Below, piece after piece: positions 1 to 9,826 of a stretch of DNA of 64,000 nucleotides. The DNA is from Strongyloides papillosus. Lineage: Eukaryota > Nematoda > Chromadorea > Rhabditida > Strongyloididae. Both the position numbers and the translations under genes were made by a program. The notes under the pieces are model-generated. The model did not search any database, was not told where the DNA came from, and worked only from the letters and a program-made list of their open reading frames with translations. Location of the stretch: contig SRSI01000069.1 of NCBI GenBank assembly GCA_005656395.1, forward strand, positions 310,001 to 374,000. The letters are read 5' to 3'. The first letter of the stretch is position 1. Every line of letters begins with the position of its first letter.

Positions 1-2809
1 AGTTTCCTTGAAGAAAAGCATTTGTACAATCCATAGTGTGAACTTTCATACCTGTTTGCATACAAATAGAGAGTATTGCTTTTAGGATAGAAGGATGTAC
101 AGTGGGTGAATATGTTTCACTTTGAGTTGGTTGTTGGCATCCACGAGCTGTCAATCTTGATTTCAGACGACCATCATTTTTAACATTGTAAACCCATTTA
201 GATGTGATGATATTTTGCTTTCCAATATCATTTTTCTTTACATATGTCCAAGTGTTGTTTTTTATTAGGCTTTCTAGTTCTTGTTTCATTGATTCCTTCC
301 ATTCAGGTAATTGCGAAGCCTCCAAATAACCACTAGGAGATGTAACAAAAAATGCTGATCCCTTTTTACGAGTTCTAGTAGCAATCGGTGATCCATTCAC
401 AAATTTAGGATTTCTGACGTAATCGCTTTGTGTTTTAGATATGCTATTATCGTCGGATACACTAAATTCTTCAAATTTATGTGATAAATCCAAGATATCC
501 TCCTTTAAGTCATCAGGTATTTCATTTATACTGCTATTTGTACTCGAATCTTCGGTAATGTTTTTATCATTTATCTCAGAAGTCATTATCTTACTGTCTT
601 CACATACATTTTCACTCGTTATGCATTTTGAAGGATATGAGGACGGTATATTATCTAGGTCATCAATATCATTAATGTGTGCGGGAATCTTAGTTTCATG
701 TAAAACTAACCTTTTATAAAACATTTTAGCATCTATATAATCATACTCTTCATAAAATTTTACATTTGAAGTAATTTTAATACAATTTGTAGCAACATCC
801 ATAACTTTATATGAGTTTTTGGGTCCATATGCAAGAAAAACACCAATGTTACCCTTCATACCCATTTTTATGTCTTTATCCTTTTTGTATACAACCATAC
901 ATCCAATACATCTTAGATGATCTATCGTAAATTTAAGACCAAGGAGTTTCATCGGCTCCATCATAGTTGCAGAGCTTCTTATTCTATTCTTAACATATGG
1001 AATTGAAGTACAAATTAAACTCCATGTGTTTTTAGGTAATCTGCGATTTATGATTATGGTAGACACATTCTCCTTCACATAACGATTATACCTTTCCACA
1101 CTTATCTGTTGTGGTGTACCTACGCATGACCACTCCTTCACAATTTCTTTTCTAGCAAAATAATTACTGGTTTCAATATTTTCAAATTCTGTACCATGGT
1201 CTGTTCGAACACGTTCAACAGACTTACCTACTAAACTCTCCCATAAAGATATAATTTGTTTGACAGCTTGTAAAGTGTTAGCTTTACTTTTCAATGGGAT
1301 TATTTGGGTGGCTTTTGAGTATTCATCAAGAGCTATACAATAGTATTCTTCTCCATCAAGGCCTCTTGGTGAAATTTTCCCTGCTAGGTCAAAATAAACA
1401 AGTTCCAGTGGTCTTGTAACAGCAGAATTATTTAGGGGATGAGGAGAACGAGGAATCTTAGCTAAAGAACATGCTACACACTTTTTAGACATGCGAAGAC
1501 CAGTATGATGTGCTAATTCTTTATCAGCTATATGCATAAGTCTTTCATGCCAAATCTCAGGAGAAACTTTATAAGCACTAAAAGCTTTATTTTCCAAAAC
1601 ATCAGTTACAATAATAATATTCTTATTTACTTGTTTTGTTCTTATAATTAAATTATTCTGACGAAAGCATATGTCTTCATTTTCTATAAACATTTTTGTA
1701 ATCTCCTTAAGCTTGACCATACTAATAAGGTTGGCAGCAAGGTCAGGGTGATAATACACGCTTCCTATAGAAATACCAGATATAGTTACTTGACCACTCC
1801 ATTTACATTCTATATATTGACCATTCGCTACCATAATAGAAACGGGTTTTATAGGCATCAAGTTTGACAACAGCTTAGGGTTTCTGCACAAGTGAACTGT
1901 TGCGCCTGAATCTAAAAACCACGCAGTATCAACATTATTTTCTTTAAAATTTACCCCTTTTGCACTAAGTGCCCATTCAACTTCATTATCTGAAGAAAGA
2001 TCATCAGTTGGTAAACATGTCATCAAGGCTTCTTCTTGTATCAGATTTTCATCATCGTTTACATAGTTGACTTGGTTACCATGACTTTTATACTTATTAT
2101 AAGTGGTAGGAGGTTTCTTGTATTCTTTCTTTGATGGACATTGCTTATATGTATGTCCTTTTCCTCCACAATTACGACATATTATCGAACTGTATATATT
2201 TGAATAAAAAACGGATTGCTCAACTTCGACTTTATTACTAGGTAGCTCATCCAGTGCTTTCAGTCTCTGACTTATGGTGTTATAAGAATCCTTCTCATTT
2301 ATAGATGATATAAAACTCTCGTATTTATCAGAAAGTGCTCCCAAAAGTATGATTATTTTATCTTTCTCTGATATCACGACATCCATTCCTTTTAAAGATC
2401 GACAAAGAGTGTTCAGGCGTGATATAAGATCTACCATAGATTCTTCAGGCTCTTTTGAAAGTTGATAAAGAGATTTTTGCAGTTTTATACGAGCTATTAG
2501 AGATGTGGATGAGTATTTTGCTGTAACTTCTTCAATCAATTCATCAGGTGATGAAAAATCTAATAGTTCATTTCGTAAATCCGTGTCAATATACAAGTTA
2601 AGTAGTCGCAGCATTACATCTTTGTTATGCGATGACAACTTTCCCATTTCATCAAAATTGACATTTACCATGCGGCAAAGAGTTTCCATATCATTTTTCC
2701 ATTGTCGAAAATTATTTGGACCAGATAATTTTACAAAAGGTAGTCCTTTCACTGTAGTAAAAGCTTGCGCCAAGTCCAAATTGGAAACTTCAGTCTTTTC
2801 TGGGCCCAT
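1..2809 (-). CDS. Copia Gag-Pol polyprotein, partial (3' end off the window)
   Basis: About 936 codons are readable. Gag occupies the first 200 or so residues and ends in a CCHC knuckle (CRNCGGKGHTYKQC, near residue 210). An aspartic protease follows with WFLDSGATVHLC near 300. A GAG-pre-integrase zinc region contains WHERLMH and CVAC near 420-445. The integrase core shows its first Asp in YFDLAGK (about 472), its second in RTDHGTEFEN (about 535) and its Glu in ISVERYNRY (about 571). The copia-type reverse transcriptase begins near 834 with PEWKESMKQELESLI and runs off the edge at AFLQGN. The product would assemble virus-like particles, process itself and copy the RNA into DNA. The start is the ATG inside the primer site; the next in-frame ATG is well inside Gag. 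Confidence 0.9.
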   Translation of the reverse strand, partial: MGPEKTEVSNLDLAQAFTTVKGLPFVKLSGPNNFRQWKNDMETLCRMVNVNFDEMGKLSSHNKDVMLRLLNLYIDTDLRNELLDFSSPDELIEEVTAKYSSTSLIARIKLQKSLYQLSKEPEESMVDLISRLNTLCRSLKGMDVVISEKDKIIILLGALSDKYESFISSINEKDSYNTISQRLKALDELPSNKVEVEQSVFYSNIYSSIICRNCGGKGHTYKQCPSKKEYKKPPTTYNKYKSHGNQVNYVNDDENLIQEEALMTCLPTDDLSSDNEVEWALSAKGVNFKENNVDTAWFLDSGATVHLCRNPKLLSNLMPIKPVSIMVANGQYIECKWSGQVTISGISIGSVYYHPDLAANLISMVKLKEITKMFIENEDICFRQNNLIIRTKQVNKNIIIVTDVLENKAFSAYKVSPEIWHERLMHIADKELAHHTGLRMSKKCVACSLAKIPRSPHPLNNSAVTRPLELVYFDLAGKISPRGLDGEEYYCIALDEYSKATQIIPLKSKANTLQAVKQIISLWESLVGKSVERVRTDHGTEFENIETSNYFARKEIVKEWSCVGTPQQISVERYNRYVKENVSTIIINRRLPKNTWSLICTSIPYVKNRIRSSATMMEPMKLLGLKFTIDHLRCIGCMVVYKKDKDIKMGMKGNIGVFLAYGPKNSYKVMDVATNCIKITSNVKFYEEYDYIDAKMFYKRLVLHETKIPAHINDIDDLDNIPSSYPSKCITSENVCEDSKIMTSEINDKNITEDSSTNSSINEIPDDLKEDILDLSHKFEEFSVSDDNSISKTQSDYVRNPKFVNGSPIATRTRKKGSAFFVTSPSGYLEASQLPEWKESMKQELESLIKNNTWTYVKKNDIGKQNIITSKWVYNVKNDGRLKSRLTARGCQQPTQSETYSPTVHPSILKAILSICMQTGMKVHTMDCTNAFLQGN

Positions 2810-2813
2810 AACC
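2800..2813 (-). other. Primer-binding site for a half initiator-tRNA-Met primer
   Basis: The minus strand reads GGTTATGGGCCCAG immediately inside the LTR. This is complementary to the anticodon stem-loop region of eukaryotic initiator tRNA-Met, the internal half-tRNA priming site known from Drosophila copia, rather than to a tRNA 3' end. The ATG inside it (2809-2807) is in frame with gag-pol, so primer site and start codon overlap. Confidence 0.85.
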
Positions 2814-2959
2814 TGTTAGATATTAGTAATACAATAAGTTTATTGATGATAAATACAAATAAGTAGATAGATTAAACAATTACCATATTACATTTATATA
2901 TATAATAACATAATCATAATAACAATCATTCTATATGTTTGACAAAGACAAACCTAACA
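2814..2959 (-). repeat. 5' LTR of the copia element (146 bp)
   Basis: The segment starts TGTTAG and ends CTAACA, a perfect 6-bp inverted terminal repeat of TG...CA type. Its inner edge at 2814 directly abuts the primer-binding site. The second LTR is outside the window, so the boundary rests on the inverted termini and the adjoining primer site. Confidence 0.82.
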
Positions 2960-2969
2960 CTTCACATAT

Positions 2970-3150
2970 AGCTTTATAAGCTTTTTATTTTTAGTTTATG
3001 TCCGAATAATATATTAATTTTTCTTTTGAAAACATTTTGTAGAAATCTCACAAAAAAAACTGCACATTATCCGTTCTAAAGGATCATTTCTCGTCCACCG
3101 ATCGTTTTCTGTCTTATGAACAAAAATCCAAATTTTTAGCCAACTAAAAA
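2970..3150 (+). repeat. Dispersed repeat, copy 1 (second copy at 32045-32222)
   Basis: The stretch from AGCTTTATAAGCTTTTTATT through ATTATCCGTTCTAAAGGATC to the CAAATTTTTAGC end matches 32045-32222 in the same orientation with scattered substitutions. It has no coding potential. The class is unknown. Confidence 0.8.
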
Positions 3151-3190
3151 AATTAGTTATAACCAATGCCATATTACTAAATAAATTTTT

Positions 3191-3350
3191 CTATAACAAA
3201 AATAAATAAGAAAAAAAAATTGTCTCTCTCATAACTCTCTTCAAATTCAACCGATTTTAATGGTTAAATAGCCAAAAGATGTGTTTTTTCTATCTTAGGG
3301 GAGAAAATGGGTCTTAAATTTTTTGGTCCATAATTGGCCAAGTTATCCCA
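3191..3350 (+). repeat. Fragment of the dispersed CATAACTCTCTTCAAATTC repeat family
   Basis: This matches the beginning of the longer copy at 35835-36000: a TATAACAAAAA-type lead-in, then CATAACTCTCTTCAAATTC, AAATAGCCAAAA and a GGTCCATAATTGGCCAAGTT-like end. The same family occurs in reverse orientation at about 29180-30330. Confidence 0.75.
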
Positions 3351-3362
3351 AAAGGGTTCATA

Positions 3363-3440
3363 GACTTCTCGACATTGGACAACTCGACATAGGACAACTC
3401 GACATTAAGACAACTCAACATTATAGGCAACTCGGCAGAT
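3363..3440 (+). repeat. Short minisatellite, about 15-bp unit
   Basis: Roughly five imperfect units of the form ACAACTCGACATTAGG lie head to tail (GACATTGGACAACTCG, GACATAGGACAACTCG, GACATTAAGACAACTC and so on). The GC content is higher than in the surrounding A/T DNA. No gene is present. Confidence 0.8.
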
Positions 3441-3608
3441 GTTAATAGAAATTTTAAATATTTTTAACAATAAAAATTTAATTTTTAATAATTAAAAAAT
3501 GTTTAAATTTTAATAACTAAAAAATATTAAAATTTTTATAGTTAAAAAATAAATAAATAGTCGTAAACATAGTAGATTTTTCATTTTATATTTTTACTGT
3601 TTTCTTAA

Positions 3609-4417
3609 ATGAGCTCTCAAGAAAGTAATTTTTACTTTTTAAAAGAACAACGTGGCTGTAATAAACTTGTACATGAATCTTTTTCATACTATATACATAA
3701 AAAAAGGAGAAGGACGAAGCAATTTATAGATGTTGCTTAAGTTGACATAAAACAAATCCATGTAAAGGTATAGGTATTTTAAAGTCAAACTATTTTACAG
3801 TAACGGTTCAGCACAATCACGCAGTTATTCATGATAAAATCGAAAAAGAAAAAATTTTGAATCATATTTATCAAGAAGCAGTAGAAAATAGTAATCAACC
3901 AATAGTCTTAATAGGTGCTCATTTAAGTGATCTTAACAAAGAAGTATCAATAAATCTTCCTTCAATAGCAAATATAACTAGAACTATTTGTAGAAAGAGG
4001 AAAAATAAAAAAGGTCATCCAACCATATCTAAGCATGCTAAAGCAGAAGATTTAATATTGTCTGATGAAAATGTTACACTTAGCAATGGAGAATCATTTT
4101 TATTTTATGATTCAATCTTAAACACTACAAATAGTAATGATGATAATTGTGAAACAGATGATGGAAAAAATGATTCGTCAGAAAATATTGAAACTGTTAA
4201 TAATAACGAGTTAGTTAGAAAAGTTTACGGGAATAGAATTTTAATTTTTGCTACAAGAAGAAATATTAAATTGCACATAAAATCAAATCCTTCTCTCACA
4301 AAGGCTGTTATGCAAAACTACTTTTTTTGTGCATATACAGTTAATATGATAGATAACTATTTTAAAATAATATACTTATGTCAAAAATTAATAAATGCAT
4401 ATACCCTTTGTTTTTAA
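3609..4417 (+). pseudogene. Remnant of a FLYWCH zinc-finger / MULE-type transposon protein
   Basis: A first frame (3609-3740) starts MSSQESNFYFLKEQRGCNKL, resembling the first half of a FLYWCH finger. After a one-base shift and a TGA near 3747-3749, the reading continues with CKGIG... and VQHNHAVIHD, the C and HxH half of the finger. It then stays open from 3857 to 4417. Near the end, NRILIFATRRNIKLHIKSNP resembles the stretch that precedes the catalytic core of MULE transposases associated with FLYWCH fingers. No DDE core follows, so the copy is truncated. The acidic middle (NSNDDNCETDDGKND) is low complexity. The family call is by motif only. A degenerate host FLYWCH protein is the alternative. 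Confidence 0.55.
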
Positions 4418-4616
4418 AATCACTAAAAAAAAATGATAAGCGGAAACATTCCATTCATTTTTTTTACATAATGTATTTGTCTACTAATGAACATGAAGAA
4501 AATAGTAAAATTTACTTAGTTTTTTAAAATATTGAATACATTTAAATTTGATAAATTTTTTAATTTCGTGTGTTTTTGGAATATATATTATTAATAAAGA
4601 TAGAAGATTTTATAAA

Positions 4617-4731
4617 AGTAAGGATTTGTCTTCCAACGAATCCTTTTAAATTGTTAATTTTATGTGTTTAAATATAACCTTTACCAGTTATATTTTTATT
4701 TCTTATTTTTGCTCTAATAAAAATTTTCACT
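4617..4731 (+). repeat. 5' LTR of the 4617-9826 element (115 bp)
   Basis: The segment begins AGTAAGGATT and ends AAATTTTCACT. It matches 9712-9826 at a constant offset of 5095 with no difference that I can see. AGT...ACT termini, rather than TG...CA, occur in some gypsy-lineage elements. The gag ATG follows after only 13 bp. Confidence 0.88.
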
Positions 4732-4744
4732 CCAACTTCGTCCC

Positions 4745-5689
4745 ATGGAAGCCCCACCTAGTGTGAACCTTCAAACGAAACTGGAGATACTCAAATCCAA
4801 ATCATTACAAGAATTAAGAGAACTTTGCCCCTATAAATCATTAACCAAAGATCTTATTACTATCATTATGTTAGATGAATACTCTCAACACGACAGACAC
4901 AAAGAAGTTACAGATCTGGTGCTAGGTCTTGCGACGAATACAGTTCTGCCTACAAGTAATCCCAAAATTACTCATTCCGGAATTTCAACATCGTGTGATT
5001 GCAATATCAATAAAATGGCGAATGTTACTATTACTGAAACTCCAACGTTCAATTCAAAATCAATGTCTTTTACTAAGTGGATCTCTCTTTTGGAAACCGA
5101 ATTCACCGTCAAAAATGTCACTACTGATGAAGCAAAGCTTGCATGGTTGCAACTGAAACTTGGAATTGATAATCTCCAATTGTTACCAACCGTGGTAAGT
5201 ACAAATACTTATGAACAATATAAGCAAATTATTCAGAACAAATTCCCTGTCGAAATGAGTGAACAAGAACTTCTTGTCCAATACGGCTCTTATCGTGTTA
5301 ATCTCACCAAGGATGGACTGAAAGACCTGCAAACCTTGACATTGAAGACCTTCCGTGACAGACCTTAAGCTACTCAAGTATCAGAAATGTGCTCCAAGTT
5401 GATGTTGGCCGCTAGAACAGATCTGCAACGTTATGTTATTGAATCAGCAAAATCCCTTCCTCTCTCTCAAGCTCTGGATCAAATTTCAAAAACTGTTCCT
5501 GACAAATTCAAGCCCATGTCTCATGATCGCTGTAAATTCTGCAACTTCTCAGGACATTCTGAAGAACAATGTCAACGTAAAGCTGCGGGACTTGAAAAGA
5601 AGGATTATTTTGCCATCAAACAACAACGACGCAGAGAATCTCCCACCTCCACCAACTCTACCAATTTCATTATCAAGCAGGAAAACTAA
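4745..5689 (+). pseudogene. Gag of the gypsy-like element, one in-frame stop
   Basis: The frame opens MEAPPSVNLQTKLEILKSKS just after the LTR and reads to TAA at 5366-5368. It continues in the same frame from 5369 to TAA at 5687-5689. The second half contains a CCHC nucleocapsid knuckle, CKFCNFSGHSEEQC, so Gag was originally one reading frame of about 314 codons. A single change such as CAA to TAA explains the internal stop. Pol is in the -1 frame relative to Gag, so a -1 frameshift near the Gag stop (around GGAAAACTAA) is likely, although no textbook slippery heptamer is evident. Confidence 0.85.
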
Positions 5690-5838
5690 GTCACCTGGGG
5701 GTGACAGCCCAGGAGGAAAAAAATACTGAAAATTTACAATCGCATAATCTTATCCTTGACACTTCACCTGCCATTGATCACAGAAAAAATTTTCGCATCA
5801 AAAATAGGACTGAAAAATTAAAAATTTTTGAATATAAT

Positions 5839-6098
5839 TTCAAAAATAGAACTATGCTTTCAAAAATAGAACTAAGCATTCAAAAATAGAACTAAGCATT
5901 CAAAAATAGAATTATGCTTTCAAAAATAGAACTATGCTTTCAAAAATAGGACTATGCTTTCAAAAATAGAACTGTGCTTTCAAAAATAGAACTATGCTTT
6001 CAAAAATAGAACTATGCTTTCAAAAATAGAACTATACTTTCAAAAAAAGAATTATGATTTCAAAAATGGAATTAAGCTTTCAAAAAAACACCAAGCAT
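5839..6098 (+). repeat. Left-arm minisatellite, 13 x 20 bp
   Basis: Thirteen consecutive 20-bp units of consensus TTCAAAAATAGAACTATGCT can be counted. The last three units are the most diverged. Confidence 0.93.
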
Positions 6099-6540
6099 TT
6101 ATTTTTAATGATTTTAAAAAATAAACTAATTATATTGTCGAAAGATTTTAGGATCAAAATATTAAAGTAAAGAAATTTCGAACAATGGTAACCTTATAAA
6201 TTTTGAAAAATAATATTGTTAAAAAGTATAAAATTTCAAAATATTAGTAAATTAAAAATAACATTTTAGACAACTAAATCCATTGCAACTTTAAAAATTA
6301 AATTTTAAAAATACTGTTAAAATTTTTCTTTGATATCTGATTTTCATATATATGATAAAAATAATTAAATACAATAAAAAGTAAAACTTTTGTCATATTA
6401 CATTTATAAATTGTTTTACAAATGGCATTTGATTTAAAAATTGTCTATATACTAACTGTTCTTTTTATATCAGTACTATTTTTAATTCACAACTGTTTTG
6501 TTCATTTAGTATAGTTTTTTTTAATACTACTTTTTAATCA

Positions 6541-6806
6541 GTACTGTTTTTTTTGTTAGTACTGTTTTTTTGTGATCAGTACTGTTTTTTTTTGGTCAGT
6601 ACTGTTTTTTTTTGGTCAGTACTGTTTTTTTGTGATCAGTACTGTTTTTTTGTGATCAGTACTATTTTTTTGTGATCAGAACTGTTTTTTTGTGATCAGT
6701 ACTGTTTTTTTGTGTTCAGTACTGTTTTTTTGTGATCAGTACTGCTTTTTTGTGATCAGTACTATTTTTTTTTGTTCAGTACTGTTTTTTTCAGTTCAGT
6801 ACTGTT
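6541..6806 (+). repeat. Right-arm minisatellite, about 13 x 20 bp
   Basis: About 13 units of consensus ACTGTTTTTTTGTGATCAGT are visible, with weaker units extending left toward 6470. The period equals that of the left arm. The unit, read on the other strand, keeps the CAAAAA...A core of the left unit, as expected for diverged foldback arms. Confidence 0.92.
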
Positions 6807-9711
6807 TTTGAATATTCAATAAAAATTTAATTTTTCAGTTCTATTTTTGATGCGAAAAATTTTTCTGTGATGATGGTACTTTATCACCGGGAGAGTTTGA
6901 TGATGCATATCTGGATACTGTTAATAATATCAAAGATGAAATTGAATTTGAGAATGAACTTCCTGTAACCAACATGGAACTGGCGTCTTCTGTTTGTTTT
7001 ATCAATCAAGCTAGAGTTCTTCTTGATGTGGGTGCCAATGTTAACGTTCTCAATACCTCAACCGCTAAGAAACTTCAAATCTTCGATGCTACTGTCAAAA
7101 AGAAAATATTATCGTGTGGAAGTAATCTTGAAACTTACCAAATCAATACTCCCTTCTCCATCACTTATAAAGGAAAAACTATCACTCCAAAAGGAACTAC
7201 CGTTACCAAAGATATACCTTATGATTTAATTATGAACATACAAACATGTGGTCTTCTAGGAATATCTATTGATACTGCCAGTAAAAACATCACAATCAAC
7301 GATCCGTTTAAGAAAGAAATACTTCAGTTGTATCCTAAAGCTGTAGTCAGTGAATCCAATCCTTTAGGTAAATGTACCATTACAGCTCCACCACTCATGT
7401 TCAGAGATCTGGAAATGCCAAAGCTAATACGTTATGGTGTCCCTCCGCCTCTAATTCCAGAAGTTCAGAAGGAAATTGATGAAATGATAAGTCTTGATGT
7501 ATGCAGACTAAATTACAATACCAAATATATCGTACCTATTCGCGTTGTTAGTAAAAGTTCAAAACAACTACGTATCTGTCAAGACTTTCGTGAATTGAAT
7601 AAGAAATTGTATACTGACTTCTACTGCAGCCCATCTTTCAAAGAACTGTTTATGTCTATGAAATCTTTCTCTTTTGCTTCTCGTATTGATCTTCGTAAAG
7701 CCTACTGGCAAATATGCCTTCATCCATCTGATAGAGATAAGTTAGGTTTCTTCTTCAATAGGAAGGTGTATTCATTAAATCGCCTACCTTTCGGATTGTC
7801 CTCTTCTCCTGGTATATTTCAGCGTCTCATGGATCAAATACTCTCTAACGTTCCATCTCTGGTATACCAAGATGACATCCTAATCTTGGCTGGCAATTCA
7901 CGTGATGAACACAAAAATTATGTTTTACAAGCAATACAGTCTCTCCACTCACATGGCCTGGTCATTAATCTTGAAAAGTCAACATTCTTTGATGCACAAT
8001 GCATATTTCTTGGTTACAAAGTCTCCCCAATAGGAATCTCACCCAATCCTAAACTTATTCAATCATTGAAGGACTTTCATACTCCGAAAACTCCATACCA
8101 ACTGCGTGCCTTTAGAGGACTCTTCAATTTTCTCTCTCATAACATACCGGACAGTGCCAAGTTATCAATTCACCTGAATGACTTTATCGGAACTTTACCA
8201 AAAAGTAGAAAAGAAATTCCTATACCTGAAAATGTACAACAAGATATATTAGCTATGAAAGATAGTATGTCTCGTATTGTTACCCTTGGTTTCCCTGATT
8301 TTTCAAAAGATTTCCTGTTAATGTGTGATGCCTCAAACACAGGTTATGGTTCTATTCTAATGCAATCTCATGCACCAATCAATACATATCTGAATCCAAA
8401 ACAACTATATCCCATTGCTGTACATTCTCGTTCATGGGATGCTTTGGCCCGTTCTGCTACTCCTACTTACTATGAACTCAAATCCATCAGCCGTTCACTT
8501 ACCTTTTTTTCTCCACTTATTAGATATAGTCGTATTCACGTATTTACTGACCACAAGAATCTTCTCCGCATTATTATGGATGGATCTCTACCCATATATC
8601 AGAAGTACATCTTTAATATTTGCAATTTCAACTGTGTCATCAAGTTTATTGAAGGACATAACAACCCTGTGGCTGATGCTCTTAGTCGTTCACCTCTAGA
8701 TGGGAGCCAAGATACAGTCAACTGCATCTCCAAGAATGAGGAAATAGACATTGATGATCTATACCAATTCTTTCATGTCAATACAGGGCATTTATCACTT
8801 ATCAAAGTCAAAGAATCATTAATGCAAGCAATTACCAAAAATCATCCGAAATTACGTGTAGCCAGAAGAATACTGAAACAGGTAGCCTCCAAAATAAGTC
8901 AATGTCAAGCATGTAGATCCAACAACGTCATTCCACGAAAGAAAGATAGTGATGATGAATATAAAGTCACAAAACCAATGGAGCTTTTATGTCTTGATCT
9001 GTCCAAGTACCAAAACACCAATATACTATGTGTGGTTGATAGATACTCTAAATACAAGTTCTTCTTTGAATTAAAATCAACTACAGATGATCAAATCGTT
9101 AAAATTATCAAATCAAAAATAGTAGATGTCTATGGACTTCCACAAAGATTAAGAAGTGATAATGCTAGAAATTCATAGAAGGACCTGTAGCACAGTACTG
9201 TAAAGAACAATTCATTCTCCAAGAATCAGCCATAAGATATCGACATACCACCAACCAAATTGTAGAAAGAGCCTTTAGAACACTGTTTGAAATGATGAGA
9301 AAGATGCCTAAGGTTAGAGGTCCATTTTCTGAGAATTTGAAGATAGCCAGCTTTAGGATTAACAATATAAAGAATGATAAAGGTATCTCTCCAGCTGAAC
9401 TATTTCTCAACTTCATGCCTCGCACGTTACAGGATAATAAGTACAACATCCAAAGCCAATACAATGTCCAGGATATGCGAGCTCTCTATGAACTTTTACA
9501 TTCCTTAGAAAAGTTGCCAAAAGAAATCGTCATCAAAGACTTCGATCTCAAGAAAACTAAGGCCGAAAATCGTAATATCACGTTAAAAAATGAATTCAAA
9601 CCTATCAATCGTACTGCCGTTAAGACTAGTGGAGGAAAATATGTCAATAAGTTTGAAGTTCTGTCTAGATCTAAGAAGTGGGCCACTGGGGACACTCATA
9701 AAGATAAGGAC

Positions 9712-9826
9712 AGTAAGGATTTGTCTTCCAACGAATCCTTTTAAATTGTTAATTTTATGTGTTTAAATATAACCTTTACCAGTTATATTTTTATTTCTTA
9801 TTTTTGCTCTAATAAAAATTTTCACT
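9712..9826 (+). repeat. 3' LTR of the 4617-9826 element (115 bp)
   Basis: This copy matches 4617-4731. The pol frame terminates inside it at 9742-9744. No clear polypurine tract precedes it; the upstream bases are coding (GATAAGGAC). Confidence 0.88.

Larger units (their letters stand above)
1..2959 (-). mobile_element. Ty1/copia LTR retrotransposon, 5' part; continues beyond the left window edge
   Basis: The minus strand carries, in order, an LTR, a primer-binding site and one long gag-pol frame with the copia domain order (zinc knuckle, protease, integrase, then reverse transcriptase). The frame is still open at base 1, so the rest of reverse transcriptase, RNase H and the 3' LTR lie outside the window. 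Because only one LTR is visible, neither insertion age nor target duplication can be judged. My reading found no stop or frameshift over about 936 codons, so the copy may be young. Confidence 0.93.
5779..6869. mobile_element. Nested foldback-type element with tandem-repeat arms
   Basis: The outer ends form an inverted repeat of roughly 45 bp, starting CACAGAAAAA and ending with its complement. It includes the shared core TTTTCGCATCAAAAATAG. Inside each arm lies an array of 20-bp units (5839-6098 and 6541-6806) around an A/T-rich centre of about 440 bp. The element is flanked by AT on both sides (GAT if the adjacent base is counted). Removing 1093 bp rejoins the pol frame on its left (ending ...SPAID) with the frame on its right (DGTLSPGEF...), which supports both the borders and a late insertion. 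No transposase is encoded. The architecture recalls Drosophila FB elements. Confidence 0.72.
5701..9744 (+). pseudogene. Pol of the gypsy-like element (protease, RT, RNase H, integrase), interrupted
   Basis: The left part (5701-5778) is separated from the rest by the nested foldback element. From 6869 the frame is open to TAG at 9176-9178. It shows a protease (LLDVGANVNVLN), RT palm blocks (RIDLRKAYWQI, LPFGLSSSPGIF, YQDDILILAG with Gln in the second position), and RNase H with Asp-Glu-Asp-Asp in CDASNTG, YELKSI, FTDHKNL and VADALSR. Integrase has an HHCC finger (HVNTGH...CQAC) and two catalytic Asp (CLDLSKYQ, RSDNARN). The catalytic Glu (QIVERAFR) lies after a one-base deletion, probably one T lost near 9172, in the frame that ends at 9744. 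The last codons run into the 3' LTR. It cannot make active integrase. Confidence 0.88.
4617..9826 (+). mobile_element. Ty3/gypsy-like LTR retrotransposon, decayed, with a nested foldback element
   Basis: Two 115-bp direct repeats bound gag and pol in the order protease, reverse transcriptase, RNase H, integrase, which is the Ty3/gypsy order. The copy carries one in-frame stop in gag, a 1.09-kb nested element between gag and pol, and a one-base deletion in integrase. I find no matching target-site duplication next to the outer LTR edges. No canonical TGG primer site follows the left LTR. Confidence 0.88.

Noticed and set aside
441..2819. Plus-strand open frames within the first 2.8 kb
   Set aside because: They are antisense to the copia polyprotein and have no features of their own.
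4617..4744. A primer-binding site for the 4.6-kb element in CCAACTTCGTCCC
   Set aside because: It does not begin with TGG and I cannot match it to a tRNA end, so no primer site is claimed.
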